From: Allomuricauda sp. TY007
Lineage (GTDB): Bacteria > Bacteroidota > Bacteroidia > Flavobacteriales > Flavobacteriaceae
Direction of reading: 5' to 3'
Assembly: GCF_010468565.1 (NCBI RefSeq)
Contig: NZ_WUEG01000020.1
Span: 1 to 47,806, forward strand
DNA length: 47,806 nt
The notes under the pieces were generated by a model. The model was given only the letters and a program-made list of their open reading frames with translations, was not told the origin of the DNA and did not search any database. This document shows, piece by piece, positions 23,232 to 32,066 of the stretch (position 1 is the stretch's first letter; every line of letters begins with the position of its first letter). Position numbers and translations under genes: made by a program.

Positions 23232-24470
23232 ATGAAAAATATAGCGATAACAAGTATCATATTTATGGGCCTTTTGACAATGGGCTGCAACGACAAGCCC
23301 AATTCAGAATTGGGACATAATGAAGAAAGCACTGCCGCCGAAAATATGAAGGGTGAGGAAGGTGCACACAGTGAAGGCGGTGAAAATCATGAGGAAGAGG
23401 AAGGCGTGGTAGTGCTGACCAATGACCAAATCGAAACTATCGGACTTGAGACCAAAATATTGGAAAAACGTAATCTCGGCAATAATATCAAGGTTACCGG
23501 AAGGCTCGAACTTTTCCCCCAGGACAAGGCCAATATCAGTCCGTTCATGGGCGGTAACGTGAGGTCAATCAAGGTAATAGAAGGAGATAAAGTACGTAAG
23601 GGCGAGGTACTTGCCTATCTTGAACATCCGGATATTATAAGTATGCAGCAGGAATATCAGGAAAAAAATGACGAACTCGTGTTCCTGAAGCAGGATTTTG
23701 AGCGGAAAAAGACATTGTTCGACAAGGGTGTTTCCTCGGGAAAGGAATTCCAGATGGCTCAATCAAAATTTCGTTCCACCTCCTCTAGTGTTAACGGCTT
23801 AAAGGCAAAACTGCGATTATTGGGAATTAACACGTCCAAGGTAGAAGAAGGTGAAATCTACTCTGCCATCCCAATAACAACACCTATCTCGGGCTATGTG
23901 GATGAGGTAATGGTAAGCCTTGGCGATTATGTTGCGCCCCAGTCCAAGATGTTCGCTGTAAGCGATAATTCAAAAATCCATTTGGACCTTAAAGTTTATG
24001 AAAAAGATATTCCGAAGGTAAAGGTGGGACAAAAAATAATTTTTACAGTGGCCTCTAAACCTGATGAACTATTGACCGCAGAGGTCCATTCCGTCGGTAA
24101 GACTTTCGAGGAAGACCCTAAGGCATTGCACGTTCACGCCGATATAGACAATAAAAATGGCGACCTTCTTCCGGGAATGTATGTTGAGGGCAGGATTACT
24201 GAAGGGGAAAAATCTGGATATGCCGTTACAGAGGAAGCTATCGTTAAGGAAGCCGAACAGTCATACATTTTTATTTTAGAAGAGGATGGAGAAACTGAGG
24301 GGAATAGGACGAAATTTAAAAGAATTCCTGTAAGCACGGGCATAAATGACCTTGGTTTTGTTGAAATCAATATTCCTACAGAAATGGCCAAAAACATTAA
24401 GGTTGTCACCGTTGGGGCCTATACCCTTTCTTCTGAAATGGTCAAGGGCGAACTCGAACACGGACATTAA
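23232..24470 (+). CDS. czcB: Periplasmic adaptor of the RND pump (CzcB-like lipoprotein)
   Basis: A 412-residue membrane fusion protein with a lipobox (LTMGC), a His/Glu-rich N-terminal stretch (HSEGGENHEEEE) likely to bind metal, then the usual order: barrel and lipoyl halves (NISPFMGGNVRSIKVIEGDKVRKGEVLAYLEHPD), a coiled-coil hairpin (about residues 135-195) and a C-terminal beta domain. It links the pump to the outer-membrane domain, which here is fused to CzcA. Cotranscription is likely. Confidence 0.92.
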   Translation: MKNIAITSIIFMGLLTMGCNDKPNSELGHNEESTAAENMKGEEGAHSEGGENHEEEEGVVVLTNDQIETIGLETKILEKRNLGNNIKVTGRLELFPQDKANISPFMGGNVRSIKVIEGDKVRKGEVLAYLEHPDIISMQQEYQEKNDELVFLKQDFERKKTLFDKGVSSGKEFQMAQSKFRSTSSSVNGLKAKLRLLGINTSKVEEGEIYSAIPITTPISGYVDEVMVSLGDYVAPQSKMFAVSDNSKIHLDLKVYEKDIPKVKVGQKIIFTVASKPDELLTAEVHSVGKTFEEDPKALHVHADIDNKNGDLLPGMYVEGRITEGEKSGYAVTEEAIVKEAEQSYIFILEEDGETEGNRTKFKRIPVSTGINDLGFVEINIPTEMAKNIKVVTVGAYTLSSEMVKGELEHGH

Positions 24471-24565
24471 TTCAATAACCATCAAAGGTTTTGATTCCGG
24501 GTCTGTTTTCCCCTTAGTTAGTTAAAAATAAACAGTCCCGGGTCAAAATCATAAAAGATAAAAAG

Positions 24566-24904
24566 ATGAAAGAAATAAAAGCATTTATAAAACCGAACAG
24601 GATACAACGGGTCATTGAAGCCCTCAGCGATAATGGGTTTAAGAGCATGACCCTATCACAGGCCGAAGGGACCGGGGCATTCAAGGCAAAAGGTGCCAAA
24701 CCCTCACTTGATTTTCATGTGACGGACAGTCCCGTGGTAAAAGTGGAACTGGTCTGCCAGAACGAGGAGGCCCAAACGGCAATAGACATCATTCTTAAAA
24801 ATGGCAGGACGCCCGATCCTGGTGATGGTATAATCTATCTGTCCAACATTGAAGATGCTTTCCAGATAAAGACCGGGGAATCCTTAAAACGTTACGACCA
24901 TTAA
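24566..24904 (+). CDS. PII-like signalling protein (PII-NG type)
   Basis: A 112-residue PII fold protein (MKEIKAFIKPNRIQRVIEAL, DSPVVKVELVCQNEEAQTAIDIIL, GDGIIYLSNIEDAFQIKTGE). The T-loop lacks the uridylylated Tyr51 region of GlnB and instead reads SQAEGTGAFKAKGAKPS. PII proteins of this branch are known beside CzcA-type pumps in several phyla and probably sense a nucleotide or metal to tune the pump. The ligand is not known. Confidence 0.82.
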   Translation: MKEIKAFIKPNRIQRVIEALSDNGFKSMTLSQAEGTGAFKAKGAKPSLDFHVTDSPVVKVELVCQNEEAQTAIDIILKNGRTPDPGDGIIYLSNIEDAFQIKTGESLKRYDH

Positions 24905-24918
24905 ACTGTTTACAACCA

Positions 24919-25341
24919 ATGGAAAAAATAGTGAAAAAGTTGGAGAGCAGGGGCATTCGCCCGACGGCAATGCGCCTGATAACCTATAAACGGTTGGCGC
25001 AGTTGAACGTTGCCGTTAGCTTGGGCGAACTTGAAAAACATTTTGAACGTTCGGAGCGGAGCACGCTTTTTCGTACCATGAAGACCTTTGAAGAAAATGC
25101 CATCGTGCATCAAATCGAAGATGGAACAGGCGTCATTAAATATGCACTATGCGAGGAAGATTGTGAATGTGAGGTCGGTAACGACCTCCATTTACACTTT
25201 CATTGCAATAGCTGTGGGGAAACGGTGTGCCTGACGGATCATAAAATCCCACAGATCAACCTGCCCGAAGGCTATGTGGCAGAAGATATCAATCTTGTGG
25301 CAAAGGGAGTCTGTGGGAAATGCAATGATGGCCTGGAGTAA
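24919..25341 (+). CDS. Fur-family regulator (paralogue 1)
   Basis: A 140-residue Fur/Zur/PerR-type protein: winged helix (RGIRPTAMRLITYKRLAQ, STLFRTMKTFEENAIVHQ), then the metal sites HLHFHCNSCGETVC and a C-terminal CGKC pair, which would form a structural zinc site. It lies 14 bp after the PII gene in the same direction. The extra DCECE stretch is unusual. The sensed metal cannot be told from sequence, but the neighbours favour Zn or a related divalent metal. A paralogue is at 29,365-29,838. Confidence 0.88.
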   Translation: MEKIVKKLESRGIRPTAMRLITYKRLAQLNVAVSLGELEKHFERSERSTLFRTMKTFEENAIVHQIEDGTGVIKYALCEEDCECEVGNDLHLHFHCNSCGETVCLTDHKIPQINLPEGYVAEDINLVAKGVCGKCNDGLE

Positions 25342-25364
25342 CATTTTAATTAAAAATTGGAACA

Positions 25365-25724
25365 ATGGTGACGATCTATAAAAAGGAATGTAAAGTTTAT
25401 ATGGTAGCTCGAAATGGACTTGATGCTACGGATCATGAAAATTTGATCCTTCAACTAAAAGACCATATACAGGCACACAACAAAGTGTACTGGTATATTG
25501 AGATGGAAAATTTTAAGGCATGGACTGCAAGCTCATATTGGAATGATATTGTTCTTAAACTTCCGAATGAGGAACGTCTAAAACGGGTCGCATTGGTAGG
25601 AAATGAAAAATGGCACGAACAGTTTACGGAGGTTTTGACACCCTTTACAAGGGCTCACATGAAATTCTTCGGACCCAGTGAAAAAGATTTGGCCAAAGAA
25701 TGGATAGAGAAAAAAAACAATTAA
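25365..25724 (+). CDS. SpoIIAA-like (STAS-type) protein, paralogue 1
   Basis: A 119-residue soluble protein with the SpoIIAA-like fold pattern (YWYIEMENFKAWTASSYWNDI, KRVALVGNEKWHEQF, MKFFGPSEKDLAKEWI). Members are small lipid- or partner-binding proteins with no known catalytic role. It follows fur after 23 bp. The related gene at 26,401-26,760 indicates duplication. The DNA from 25,725 to 25,944 contains nothing recognised. Confidence 0.78.
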   Translation: MVTIYKKECKVYMVARNGLDATDHENLILQLKDHIQAHNKVYWYIEMENFKAWTASSYWNDIVLKLPNEERLKRVALVGNEKWHEQFTEVLTPFTRAHMKFFGPSEKDLAKEWIEKKNN

Positions 25725-25944
25725 AAACAGTTCAATTAATTTTAATGTAAAAACTATAATATACAATCAGATTACCCATAAATACATAGGATATGTCGGG
25801 GGGTATCTGGATGTTTATCGTCCCAGGGAGAAACAAAAAAAATTACACAATAAAAATCCGGGGGTTGGCGTGAATCGAATTAAGAGAAAAAGAGTTTGAA
25901 CAGCAAAAAAAAGTTGTTTTGGGAAAATTAAAAAATAATCGATA

Positions 25945-26169
25945 ATGAAACTGCTTAGTGACAAAAGTGATTTCAAAAACGAAGTACTGGACAACCAAGG
26001 ACTTCCCATTGCTATTGCGCTTGGATTTATAGCGGGCATATTTATGGCACAACCATTGGGCATTTCCCTGTTGCATTATGGCCTGGGTGGCGATGCGGCA
26101 ACTGGTGGCATTTGTCCTAAGAAGGATTTCGACAAATCATGGGGTTTGGGGCTATGGACCAAACCTTGA
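25945..26169 (+). pseudogene. Truncated membrane-protein fragment
   Basis: A 74-codon frame with one hydrophobic segment (LPIAIALGFIAGIFMAQPLGIS) and an unrelated-looking C-terminus rich in Lys and Gly. The hydrophobic start and early stop suggest the first part of a larger membrane protein broken by rearrangement. The DNA after it holds a tRNA-like relic. The family is not recognised. It could also be a real small membrane protein. Confidence 0.35.
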
Positions 26170-26239
26170 AAAATGTCCTGTTCGGCACAAGGGGAAGCAG
26201 TATCGCACTGATGTTTTAAACAAAAAAGGAAATCTCTTG

Positions 26240-26296
26240 TGTTAGGTGCCTAAATCAGTAAAACCGTGTGTTCAAATCCGGGTGGCCGCCCATATT
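26240..26296 (+). other. tRNA 3'-half-like relic
   Basis: AAAACCGTGTG then TTCAAATCC then GGGTGGCCGCCCA resembles the anticodon stem, T-loop and acceptor end of a tRNA (closest in my memory to tRNA-Cys), but the 5' half is missing and the T stem does not pair. It could be an old integration scar. It is not a functional tRNA. Confidence 0.25.
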
Positions 26297-26400
26297 TTTT
26301 GACCAGCACTGGGAACGGTTCCCGGGAATAGGATTATCTGAAGCTCTGGATTATATGGAAATGCACCTAAGTTGATATAAATCCGATAAAAAAGTGAAAA

Positions 26401-26760
26401 ATGACACAGCTATTGAACATAGAAAAAGAAAACGTAATTGCCGCCAAAATCAAGGGCAAAATCACAAAGAGGGATATAGAAAAAATCCATCCGCTGATCC
26501 ACACCATCACCAAAAAAGGCCATAAGGTACATTTTTACTTTGAACTGGAAGAATTTCACGGTAATGGCCCAAAAGGTTTATGGGCAGATTTAAAAGTAGA
26601 TACCGCACATATATCGGAATACGGTAAAATGGCATTTGTAGGCGAAAAAAAATGGCAGGAATGGGCCGTCAAAGCCATGGATTTCTTTACTGGTTCAGAA
26701 GTCAAATATTTTGGTTTTCAAGATAAGGCAAAAGCAAAAAACTGGATACAAAACAACTAA
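26401..26760 (+). CDS. SpoIIAA-like (STAS-type) protein, paralogue 2
   Basis: A 119-residue relative of the 25,365 gene (FYFELEEFHGNGPKGLWADLK, KMAFVGEKKWQEWAVKAMDFF, VKYFGFQDKAKAKNWI). It has the same length and the same three conserved blocks. The stop is 4 bp before the P-type ATPase start, so the two are coupled. It may regulate or help the ATPase, which is inference from position. Confidence 0.78.
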   Translation: MTQLLNIEKENVIAAKIKGKITKRDIEKIHPLIHTITKKGHKVHFYFELEEFHGNGPKGLWADLKVDTAHISEYGKMAFVGEKKWQEWAVKAMDFFTGSEVKYFGFQDKAKAKNWIQNN

Positions 26761-26764
26761 GGAC

Positions 26765-29329
26765 ATGAAAAAACTAAAAATAAAGATTCCCGTAATCCTT
26801 CCCCAGGTGCCGGACGAAAAAGATGCCTGTGTCAATAGGCTCATTGATAAACTGAAAGGACGAGAGGGCATTGATAATGTGCACGTATCCGATGAAAAAG
26901 CGAACGGTGTTCCTCAACTCTGTTTCCATTACGACCCCGATGTCATTTCCCTTGATAGGGTACAGTCCCTGGCAGAAACAACCGGTGCCCAAATCTCAAA
27001 TAAATTTGGGCATAGGTTGATAGCCGTGGATGGCATACGCCACACCCGCCATGCCCGAACCATCGAGAAAGCCCTCAAGGAGGTCGATGGGGTACTCGAA
27101 GTTTCCGTTTCCGCTTCTGGAATGATACATGTGGAATTTGATAAGGGCATTACAGGATTTGGGGCCATTCAAAAGAAAATAGAAAAACAAGGGTTGTCCA
27201 TTATTGATCCGTCCATTGGCACAGAATTGTATTTACAACAAATGGAAGTATCCAACGGCGAAGAAAAATCGAGGGTTATTCAGAATAAAAAGGAAAAACA
27301 ACACCTTGAAGCAAATGGCAAAGGCCACGTTCACAAAAAGGGTGAGGACCATGTTGATGAACAGGGCGAAGACCATGTGCATGCACACGGCGGTATTTTT
27401 GGAAAGAACACCGAACTTATTTTTGCCCTAATTTGCGGAGTCATTCTTGGAATAGGTTTTGGGTTGTCCTACCTAGCGGCAGTTCCGGATTGGGTAAGCT
27501 TATCCCTGTATATAGGAGCCTATTTTTTTGGCGGTTATTTTACTGCAAAAGAGGCCGTCCAGACTGTTGCCAAAGGTGGTTTTGAAATCGATTTTTTGAT
27601 GCTGGTGGCCGCCATTGGTGCAGCTATTCTGGGTGAATGGGAAGAAGGTGCACTCCTATTGTTCCTGTTCAGTTTGGGGCATGCCCTAGAGCATTATGCA
27701 ATGGAGAAGGCACGAAAATCCATCGCGGCACTGGCAGATTTGGCCCCAAAAACCGCCTTGCTGAAAAAAGATGGCAGGACCGAAGAGGTCGGAATCGAAA
27801 AGTTGGGTATTGGCGATATCATTGTGGTCAAGCCAAACAGTAAAATATCCGCTGACGGTGTTGTGGTCGATGGAGAAAGCAGTGTCAACCAAGCTCCCAT
27901 AACCGGGGAAAGTGTACCGGTAGATAAAGTTCCCGTTCAAGATATTGACAGGGACTATTCAGAGGAAGATGATATAAAGGACGAAAACCGTGTTTTTGCG
28001 GGAACCATTAACGGTAACAACACCCTTGATATAAAGGTGATCAAGGAGGCAAAGGACTCAACGCTATCCCGATTGGTAAAGTTGGTAAATGAAGCGCAGA
28101 CCCAAAAATCGCCCACACAGTTGCTTACCGATAAATTTGAAAGGTACTTTGTGCCTTCCGTACTGGTACTGGTCGTACTATTGCTTTTTGCTTTTTTGGT
28201 CATAGACGAGCCGTTCAGCGCCAGTTTTTATAGAGCAATGGCAGTACTGGTAGCCGCTAGCCCCTGCGCATTGGCGATTTCGACACCGAGTGCGGTTTTG
28301 AGCGGGGTGGCTAGGGCCGCCCGTGGCGGAGTGTTGATCAAAGGGGGGCGACCTTTGGAAGACTTGGGGACACTCACCGCCCTGGCATTTGACAAGACAG
28401 GCACCCTGACAGAAGGAAAGCCTAAACTCACAGAAGTGGTCCCCCTTGGGAAACTATCGGAAAATGAACTATTAAAAATAGCCGTAGCGGTAGAAAACCT
28501 TAGTGACCACCCTTTGGCAAAAGCCGTGGTCCGAGATGGCAAGGAGCGCCTGAAAGGTGGCGAAATACCCGATGCTTCCGATTTGGAAGCCGTACTGGGC
28601 AAGGGTATTAAGGCTTCCTTGGGCGATGATAAAATCTATATAGGGAACCTTGACCTCTATGAAGGGCTTGATGAGAGTTCGCCTTCCGAAGAGATAACAA
28701 TAAAAGTCCGTGGTCTTGAAGGGGGGGGCAATACGACTATGCTCGTTAGGAAGAATGAAGAATACGTAGGCATCATCGCCCTAATGGACACCCCTCGTGA
28801 AGCCGCCAAGGCAACCCTTAAAAAATTAAAGGAAATCGGTATCAAACGAATGATTATGCTTACGGGCGATAACCAAAAAGTGGCCGATGCCGTTGCCAAA
28901 GAAATAGGGTTGACCGATGCCTGGGGCAGTCTATTGCCCGAAGAAAAGGTGGATGCCATTAAAAAACTAAAGAAAAAGGAGTCCAAGGTGGCGATGGTAG
29001 GTGATGGCGTTAATGATGCACCTGCGATGGCAAACAGTACCGTAGGTATTGCGATGGGTGCCGCAGGAAGCGATGTGGCCTTGGAAACCGCCGATGTTGC
29101 CCTTATGGGCGATAAGTTGGAGACATTACCCTTTGCCATTGGCCTGAGCCGAAAGGCAAAAGCAATCATAAAGCAGAACTTATGGGTTAGCCTTGGCATT
29201 GTGGCATTGCTTATTCCCTCTACCATATTCGGGTTCGCCAATATCGGAATCGCGGTGGTAATACATGAAGGCTCAACCTTATTGGTCGTTTTCAATGCCT
29301 TGCGCTTATTGGCTTACAATGGAAAATAA
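26765..29329 (+). CDS. P1B-type metal-exporting ATPase, SPC-motif group
   Basis: An 854-residue ATPase. The N-terminus has two HMA-like domains: the first keeps one Cys (C22), and in the second the CxxC position reads HTRH (H93, H96). A His-rich linker (about residues 185-220, HVHKKGEDHVDEQGEDHVHAHGG in part) precedes the membrane region. The transport motif is SPCAL, not CPC, with TGES, DKTGT, DHPLA and GDGVNDAPA, and the last helix holds HEGSTLLVVFNALRLL. SPC and HEGST fit the P1B-4 (Co/Zn/Fe) group. The start at 26,765 follows the SpoIIAA gene. Confidence 0.92.
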   Translation: MKKLKIKIPVILPQVPDEKDACVNRLIDKLKGREGIDNVHVSDEKANGVPQLCFHYDPDVISLDRVQSLAETTGAQISNKFGHRLIAVDGIRHTRHARTIEKALKEVDGVLEVSVSASGMIHVEFDKGITGFGAIQKKIEKQGLSIIDPSIGTELYLQQMEVSNGEEKSRVIQNKKEKQHLEANGKGHVHKKGEDHVDEQGEDHVHAHGGIFGKNTELIFALICGVILGIGFGLSYLAAVPDWVSLSLYIGAYFFGGYFTAKEAVQTVAKGGFEIDFLMLVAAIGAAILGEWEEGALLLFLFSLGHALEHYAMEKARKSIAALADLAPKTALLKKDGRTEEVGIEKLGIGDIIVVKPNSKISADGVVVDGESSVNQAPITGESVPVDKVPVQDIDRDYSEEDDIKDENRVFAGTINGNNTLDIKVIKEAKDSTLSRLVKLVNEAQTQKSPTQLLTDKFERYFVPSVLVLVVLLLFAFLVIDEPFSASFYRAMAVLVAASPCALAISTPSAVLSGVARAARGGVLIKGGRPLEDLGTLTALAFDKTGTLTEGKPKLTEVVPLGKLSENELLKIAVAVENLSDHPLAKAVVRDGKERLKGGEIPDASDLEAVLGKGIKASLGDDKIYIGNLDLYEGLDESSPSEEITIKVRGLEGGGNTTMLVRKNEEYVGIIALMDTPREAAKATLKKLKEIGIKRMIMLTGDNQKVADAVAKEIGLTDAWGSLLPEEKVDAIKKLKKKESKVAMVGDGVNDAPAMANSTVGIAMGAAGSDVALETADVALMGDKLETLPFAIGLSRKAKAIIKQNLWVSLGIVALLIPSTIFGFANIGIAVVIHEGSTLLVVFNALRLLAYNGK

Positions 29330-29364
29330 GAATATGGATGGCACGGTTTTAATCCCCATGTAAA

Positions 29365-29838
29365 ATGACGCTTACTGAGAAAACACTTTTACGGCTCGGC
29401 ATCAGACCCACTGTGATGAGGGTCAAGATGTATCAATATCTTAAGCGGAGACAAAGTGCGGTATCCTTGGTCGAGATGGAAAAAACTTTTGCCCAAAAAG
29501 GCGTGAACAAGAAAACAGTCCATAAAACAACATTTTATAGGACTATCAACCTCTTTATGGAACAAGGTCTGGTCCATCAGATTGATGATGGAACATACAT
29601 TGCAAAATATGCACTTTCTGATAGAAGTCACATAGACAAACACGATAAAGACTTACATATGCATTTTCATTGCACCGTATGTGGAAAAACACTATGTCTG
29701 CCGGATAGAATATCAGAAAAAAGCTTGCCTGATGATTATGAAGTGAGCAATGCTAACCTGGTATTAAAAGGGGTATGTAAAAGTTGTAGAAAAAATAACA
29801 AGGATGAAGAAGCTTCAGCAGTTGACCAAGGAAATTAA
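29365..29838 (+). CDS. Fur-family regulator (paralogue 2)
   Basis: A 157-residue Fur-type protein related to the 24,919 gene (RLGIRPTVMRVKMYQYL, TTFYRTINLFMEQGLVHQ, HMHFHCTVCGKTLC, KGVCKSC). Both cysteine pairs for a structural zinc are present. It lies 35 bp after the P1B ATPase and probably controls it. A small disrupted gene overlaps its 3' end in another frame. Confidence 0.88.
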   Translation: MTLTEKTLLRLGIRPTVMRVKMYQYLKRRQSAVSLVEMEKTFAQKGVNKKTVHKTTFYRTINLFMEQGLVHQIDDGTYIAKYALSDRSHIDKHDKDLHMHFHCTVCGKTLCLPDRISEKSLPDDYEVSNANLVLKGVCKSCRKNNKDEEASAVDQGN

Positions 29839-30022
29839 CGAATTTACATTGAGAATTGAGCAGGACTATCCTGAACTATACCAATATCTTGATGAAAATC
29901 CCATTACAATCCGTGATTGTGAAACACCTTAGATTTCCGTCAACCCGTTCGTGGAATATTTGGATAGCCTAAAGTCATTCTTGGAAAGATATATAGGGTC
30001 GCATAAAAAAATGAAGCCCTGA
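29804..30022 (+). pseudogene. Small conserved-looking gene interrupted by an in-frame TAG
   Basis: The frame from ATG 29,804 reads MKKLQQLTKEINEFTLRIEQ... for 42 codons, then a TAG at 29,930-29,932. The same frame continues with ISVNPFVEYLDSLKSFLERY... to a TGA at 30,022. The continued helix-rich, Leu-patterned sequence suggests one 72-residue ancestor. I recall similar small proteins in Bacteroidota metal loci. Either a nonsense mutation or readthrough explains it. The first part alone could still be made. Confidence 0.55.
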
Positions 30023-30048
30023 AATATAATTGATTCAGTAGTATATTA

Positions 30049-30840
30049 ATGAACAAAAGCACTTTTAAAATCAGTAAAATGGACTGCCCTTCAGAAGAGC
30101 AGATGATTCGGATGAAGTTGGAGTCCCATACACAAGTAAAACACTTGGATTTTGATATTCCCAACAGAAAATTGGAAGTATATCACTTGGACGGCACCAA
30201 GGAGATACAAACGTCCATAGCCAGCTTACAACTTGGGGATTCCCTAGAGGGAACCATAGAAGCCGAACCGCCCGTAATGGAAGAACAATCCAAACAAAAA
30301 AGAATGCTTTGGTGGGTCTTGGGCATCAACTTTGGCTTTTTCGTTATCGAAATGACCACTGGTTGGATTTCCTCTTCAATGGGACTTGTGGCGGATTCGT
30401 TGGATATGCTGGCAGATTCCATCGTTTACAGCCTGAGCTTGTTTGCTGTAGGCGCAGCCATGTCACGCAAGAAAAATATAGCCAAAATCAGCGGCTATTT
30501 TCAAATGGGATTGGCCCTCTTGGGCTTTTCAGAAGTACTGCGTAGGTTTTTCAGCGATACTGGAACGCCCTTGTTCCAATGGATGATCATAGTTTCAATT
30601 TTCGCATTGGCAGGTAATTTGATTTCCCTCTGGCTCATCAACAAAACCAAGAGCCAAGAGGCCCACATGCAGGCGAGCGCCATTTTTACGTCCAATGATA
30701 TCATTGTGAACGGCGGTGTTATAGTTGCAGGTGTGCTGGTCTATTTTCTGAACAGCAAATGGCCCGATTTGATAATTGGTGGCATCGTCTTCATGTTTGT
30801 GATGCGGGGCGCCTTAAGAATATTGAAACTGTCGAAGTAG
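30049..30840 (+). CDS. CDF-like cation transporter with N-terminal HMA-like domain
   Basis: A 263-residue protein. The N-terminal 70 residues form an HMA-type fold with MDCPSEEQ in place of MxCxxC (C13 kept, second Cys is Glu). The rest is a cation-diffusion-facilitator membrane domain (VADSLDMLADSIVYSLSLFAVG, then SNDIIVNGGVIVAGVLVYF), whose Asp pairs in helices 2 and 5 bind the metal. No cytoplasmic C-terminal domain. It likely exports Zn or a similar divalent metal together with the neighbouring ATPase. Confidence 0.85.
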   Translation: MNKSTFKISKMDCPSEEQMIRMKLESHTQVKHLDFDIPNRKLEVYHLDGTKEIQTSIASLQLGDSLEGTIEAEPPVMEEQSKQKRMLWWVLGINFGFFVIEMTTGWISSSMGLVADSLDMLADSIVYSLSLFAVGAAMSRKKNIAKISGYFQMGLALLGFSEVLRRFFSDTGTPLFQWMIIVSIFALAGNLISLWLINKTKSQEAHMQASAIFTSNDIIVNGGVIVAGVLVYFLNSKWPDLIIGGIVFMFVMRGALRILKLSK

Positions 30841-30907
30841 CTTCAGAAAGCCTAGGATTAGAAATATGATGACCAAAAAACAATGAATATCCAGATTTGG
30901 GCAATAG

Positions 30908-31066
30908 TATTGGGATCGACGACCTGGGGACGCGTTCGGGTTCGAACAGATTGTTAAGGTCATTGAAGATGCTCCAAAGCTGGGGCTGAATAAATGGTGG
31001 ACAGCCATCAAAATTATTGAATATGTCCAAGAACAGAAGGGAGAGAAGGCTTGCGAAAAAAGATAG
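30908..31066 (+). pseudogene. Start-less gene remnant
   Basis: An open frame of 52 codons with a protein-like sequence (RPGDAFGFEQIVKVIEDAPKL, KWWTAIKIIEYVQEQKGEKA) but no ATG or other good start. It is preceded by a TAG and overlaps the next small gene in another frame. Probably the tail of a decayed gene. Confidence 0.35.
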
Positions 31067-31205
31067 AAAACCCATGAATGGAGGAATAACGAAGAAAGAC
31101 AAAGTCTCATGTATGTTGATATTTACCGCAATGTTCATAGTACTTCTCCTCCTTTACTTTTTAGAGGCCATTCTATATTTCTTTTACCTTCTTATTGAAA
31201 CGTAA
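31023..31205 (+). CDS. Small membrane protein (60 aa)
   Basis: Starts MSKNRRERRLAKKDRKPMNGG, very basic, then has a hydrophobic helix (SCMLIFTAMFIVLLLLYFLEAI) and a second hydrophobic stretch at the end. It ends 15 bp before the universal stress gene. Size, basic N-terminus and membrane segment fit a real small membrane protein, but no family is recognised. Confidence 0.5.
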   Translation: MSKNRRERRLAKKDRKPMNGGITKKDKVSCMLIFTAMFIVLLLLYFLEAILYFFYLLIET

Positions 31206-31220
31206 CAAAAACAAAGCGAT

Positions 31221-32066
31221 ATGAAAACAACAACAATCTTGGTTCCAGTAGATTTTACATCCGTAGCAAAAAATACGGTGAACTATGTTATCGGCCTATC
31301 GAAGCAACTAACGACAAAAATGATTTTTGTTCACGCCTACACCGTGGCATATCCATCGAGCACTCCCATGGGAATGGGAACCATGGCAGCTCCGATTTCG
31401 GGAGCCCGTGAATCCCAGGAAAAATCAAACAAACAAAAACTCAAGGATTATCTCGAAAGCTTTCCGGAACTCGCATCCAAGGATTACAAAGGTTTCGTTG
31501 ATTTTGGCGCGACCGTAGATGTTATTTGTCAAACTGCCAAAGATGAAAATGTTGACGCCATCATTATGGGGACCGAAGGAGCAGACTCCCCGATGGAAGA
31601 ATTTTTTGTGGGCACCGTGACTGAAAAAGTAAGTCGTAATGCACCTTGCCCGGTATGGGTTGTTCCAGAAAGCACAAAGTATGATGCTATTGAACATTTG
31701 GGCTTGGCACTGGACGGGGACAGTTTGGGCAATGAGGCTGATAAAGACCTATTGATCAAGTTGCTGGAAACATTTACTGCCAATTTACATCTCGTACAAA
31801 TTACGAATGACAAGGAGGATATTCCCTTAAAAGAAAATGAAGTGCTTTCATATTATAAAAACCTTTTGGGCCAAAGGGAATTCACCTTCAACATTTTCCA
31901 AAATAAAGATACTGAAGAAGGCATCAACAAGTTTCTAAGGGAAAACCCAATAGATTTGCTGGTGCTACTCTTCAGGGAACACGGATTTTTTGAGCGGGTA
32001 TTGGAGAAAGGACTAAGAAAAAGATTGGTTTTTGGTTCCGATAAACCCTTACTTATACTCAAATAA
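31221..32066 (+). CDS. Universal stress protein, two-domain UspA type
   Basis: A 281-residue protein with two tandem Usp folds. The first carries ILVPVDFTSVAKNTVNYVIGLSK and the G-x2-G-x9-G(S/T)-like ATP-binding tract IIMGTEGADSPMEEFFVGTVTEKV. The second is more divergent (DLLVLLFREHGFFERVLEKGL). Two-domain Usp proteins are common in Flavobacteriia and respond to stress and stasis. It ends the plus-strand run of this cargo block. Confidence 0.9.
   Translation: MKTTTILVPVDFTSVAKNTVNYVIGLSKQLTTKMIFVHAYTVAYPSSTPMGMGTMAAPISGARESQEKSNKQKLKDYLESFPELASKDYKGFVDFGATVDVICQTAKDENVDAIIMGTEGADSPMEEFFVGTVTEKVSRNAPCPVWVVPESTKYDAIEHLGLALDGDSLGNEADKDLLIKLLETFTANLHLVQITNDKEDIPLKENEVLSYYKNLLGQREFTFNIFQNKDTEEGINKFLRENPIDLLVLLFREHGFFERVLEKGLRKRLVFGSDKPLLILK

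Noticed and set aside
26240..26296. An intact tRNA gene
   Set aside because: The 5' half, the D arm and a paired T stem are missing.
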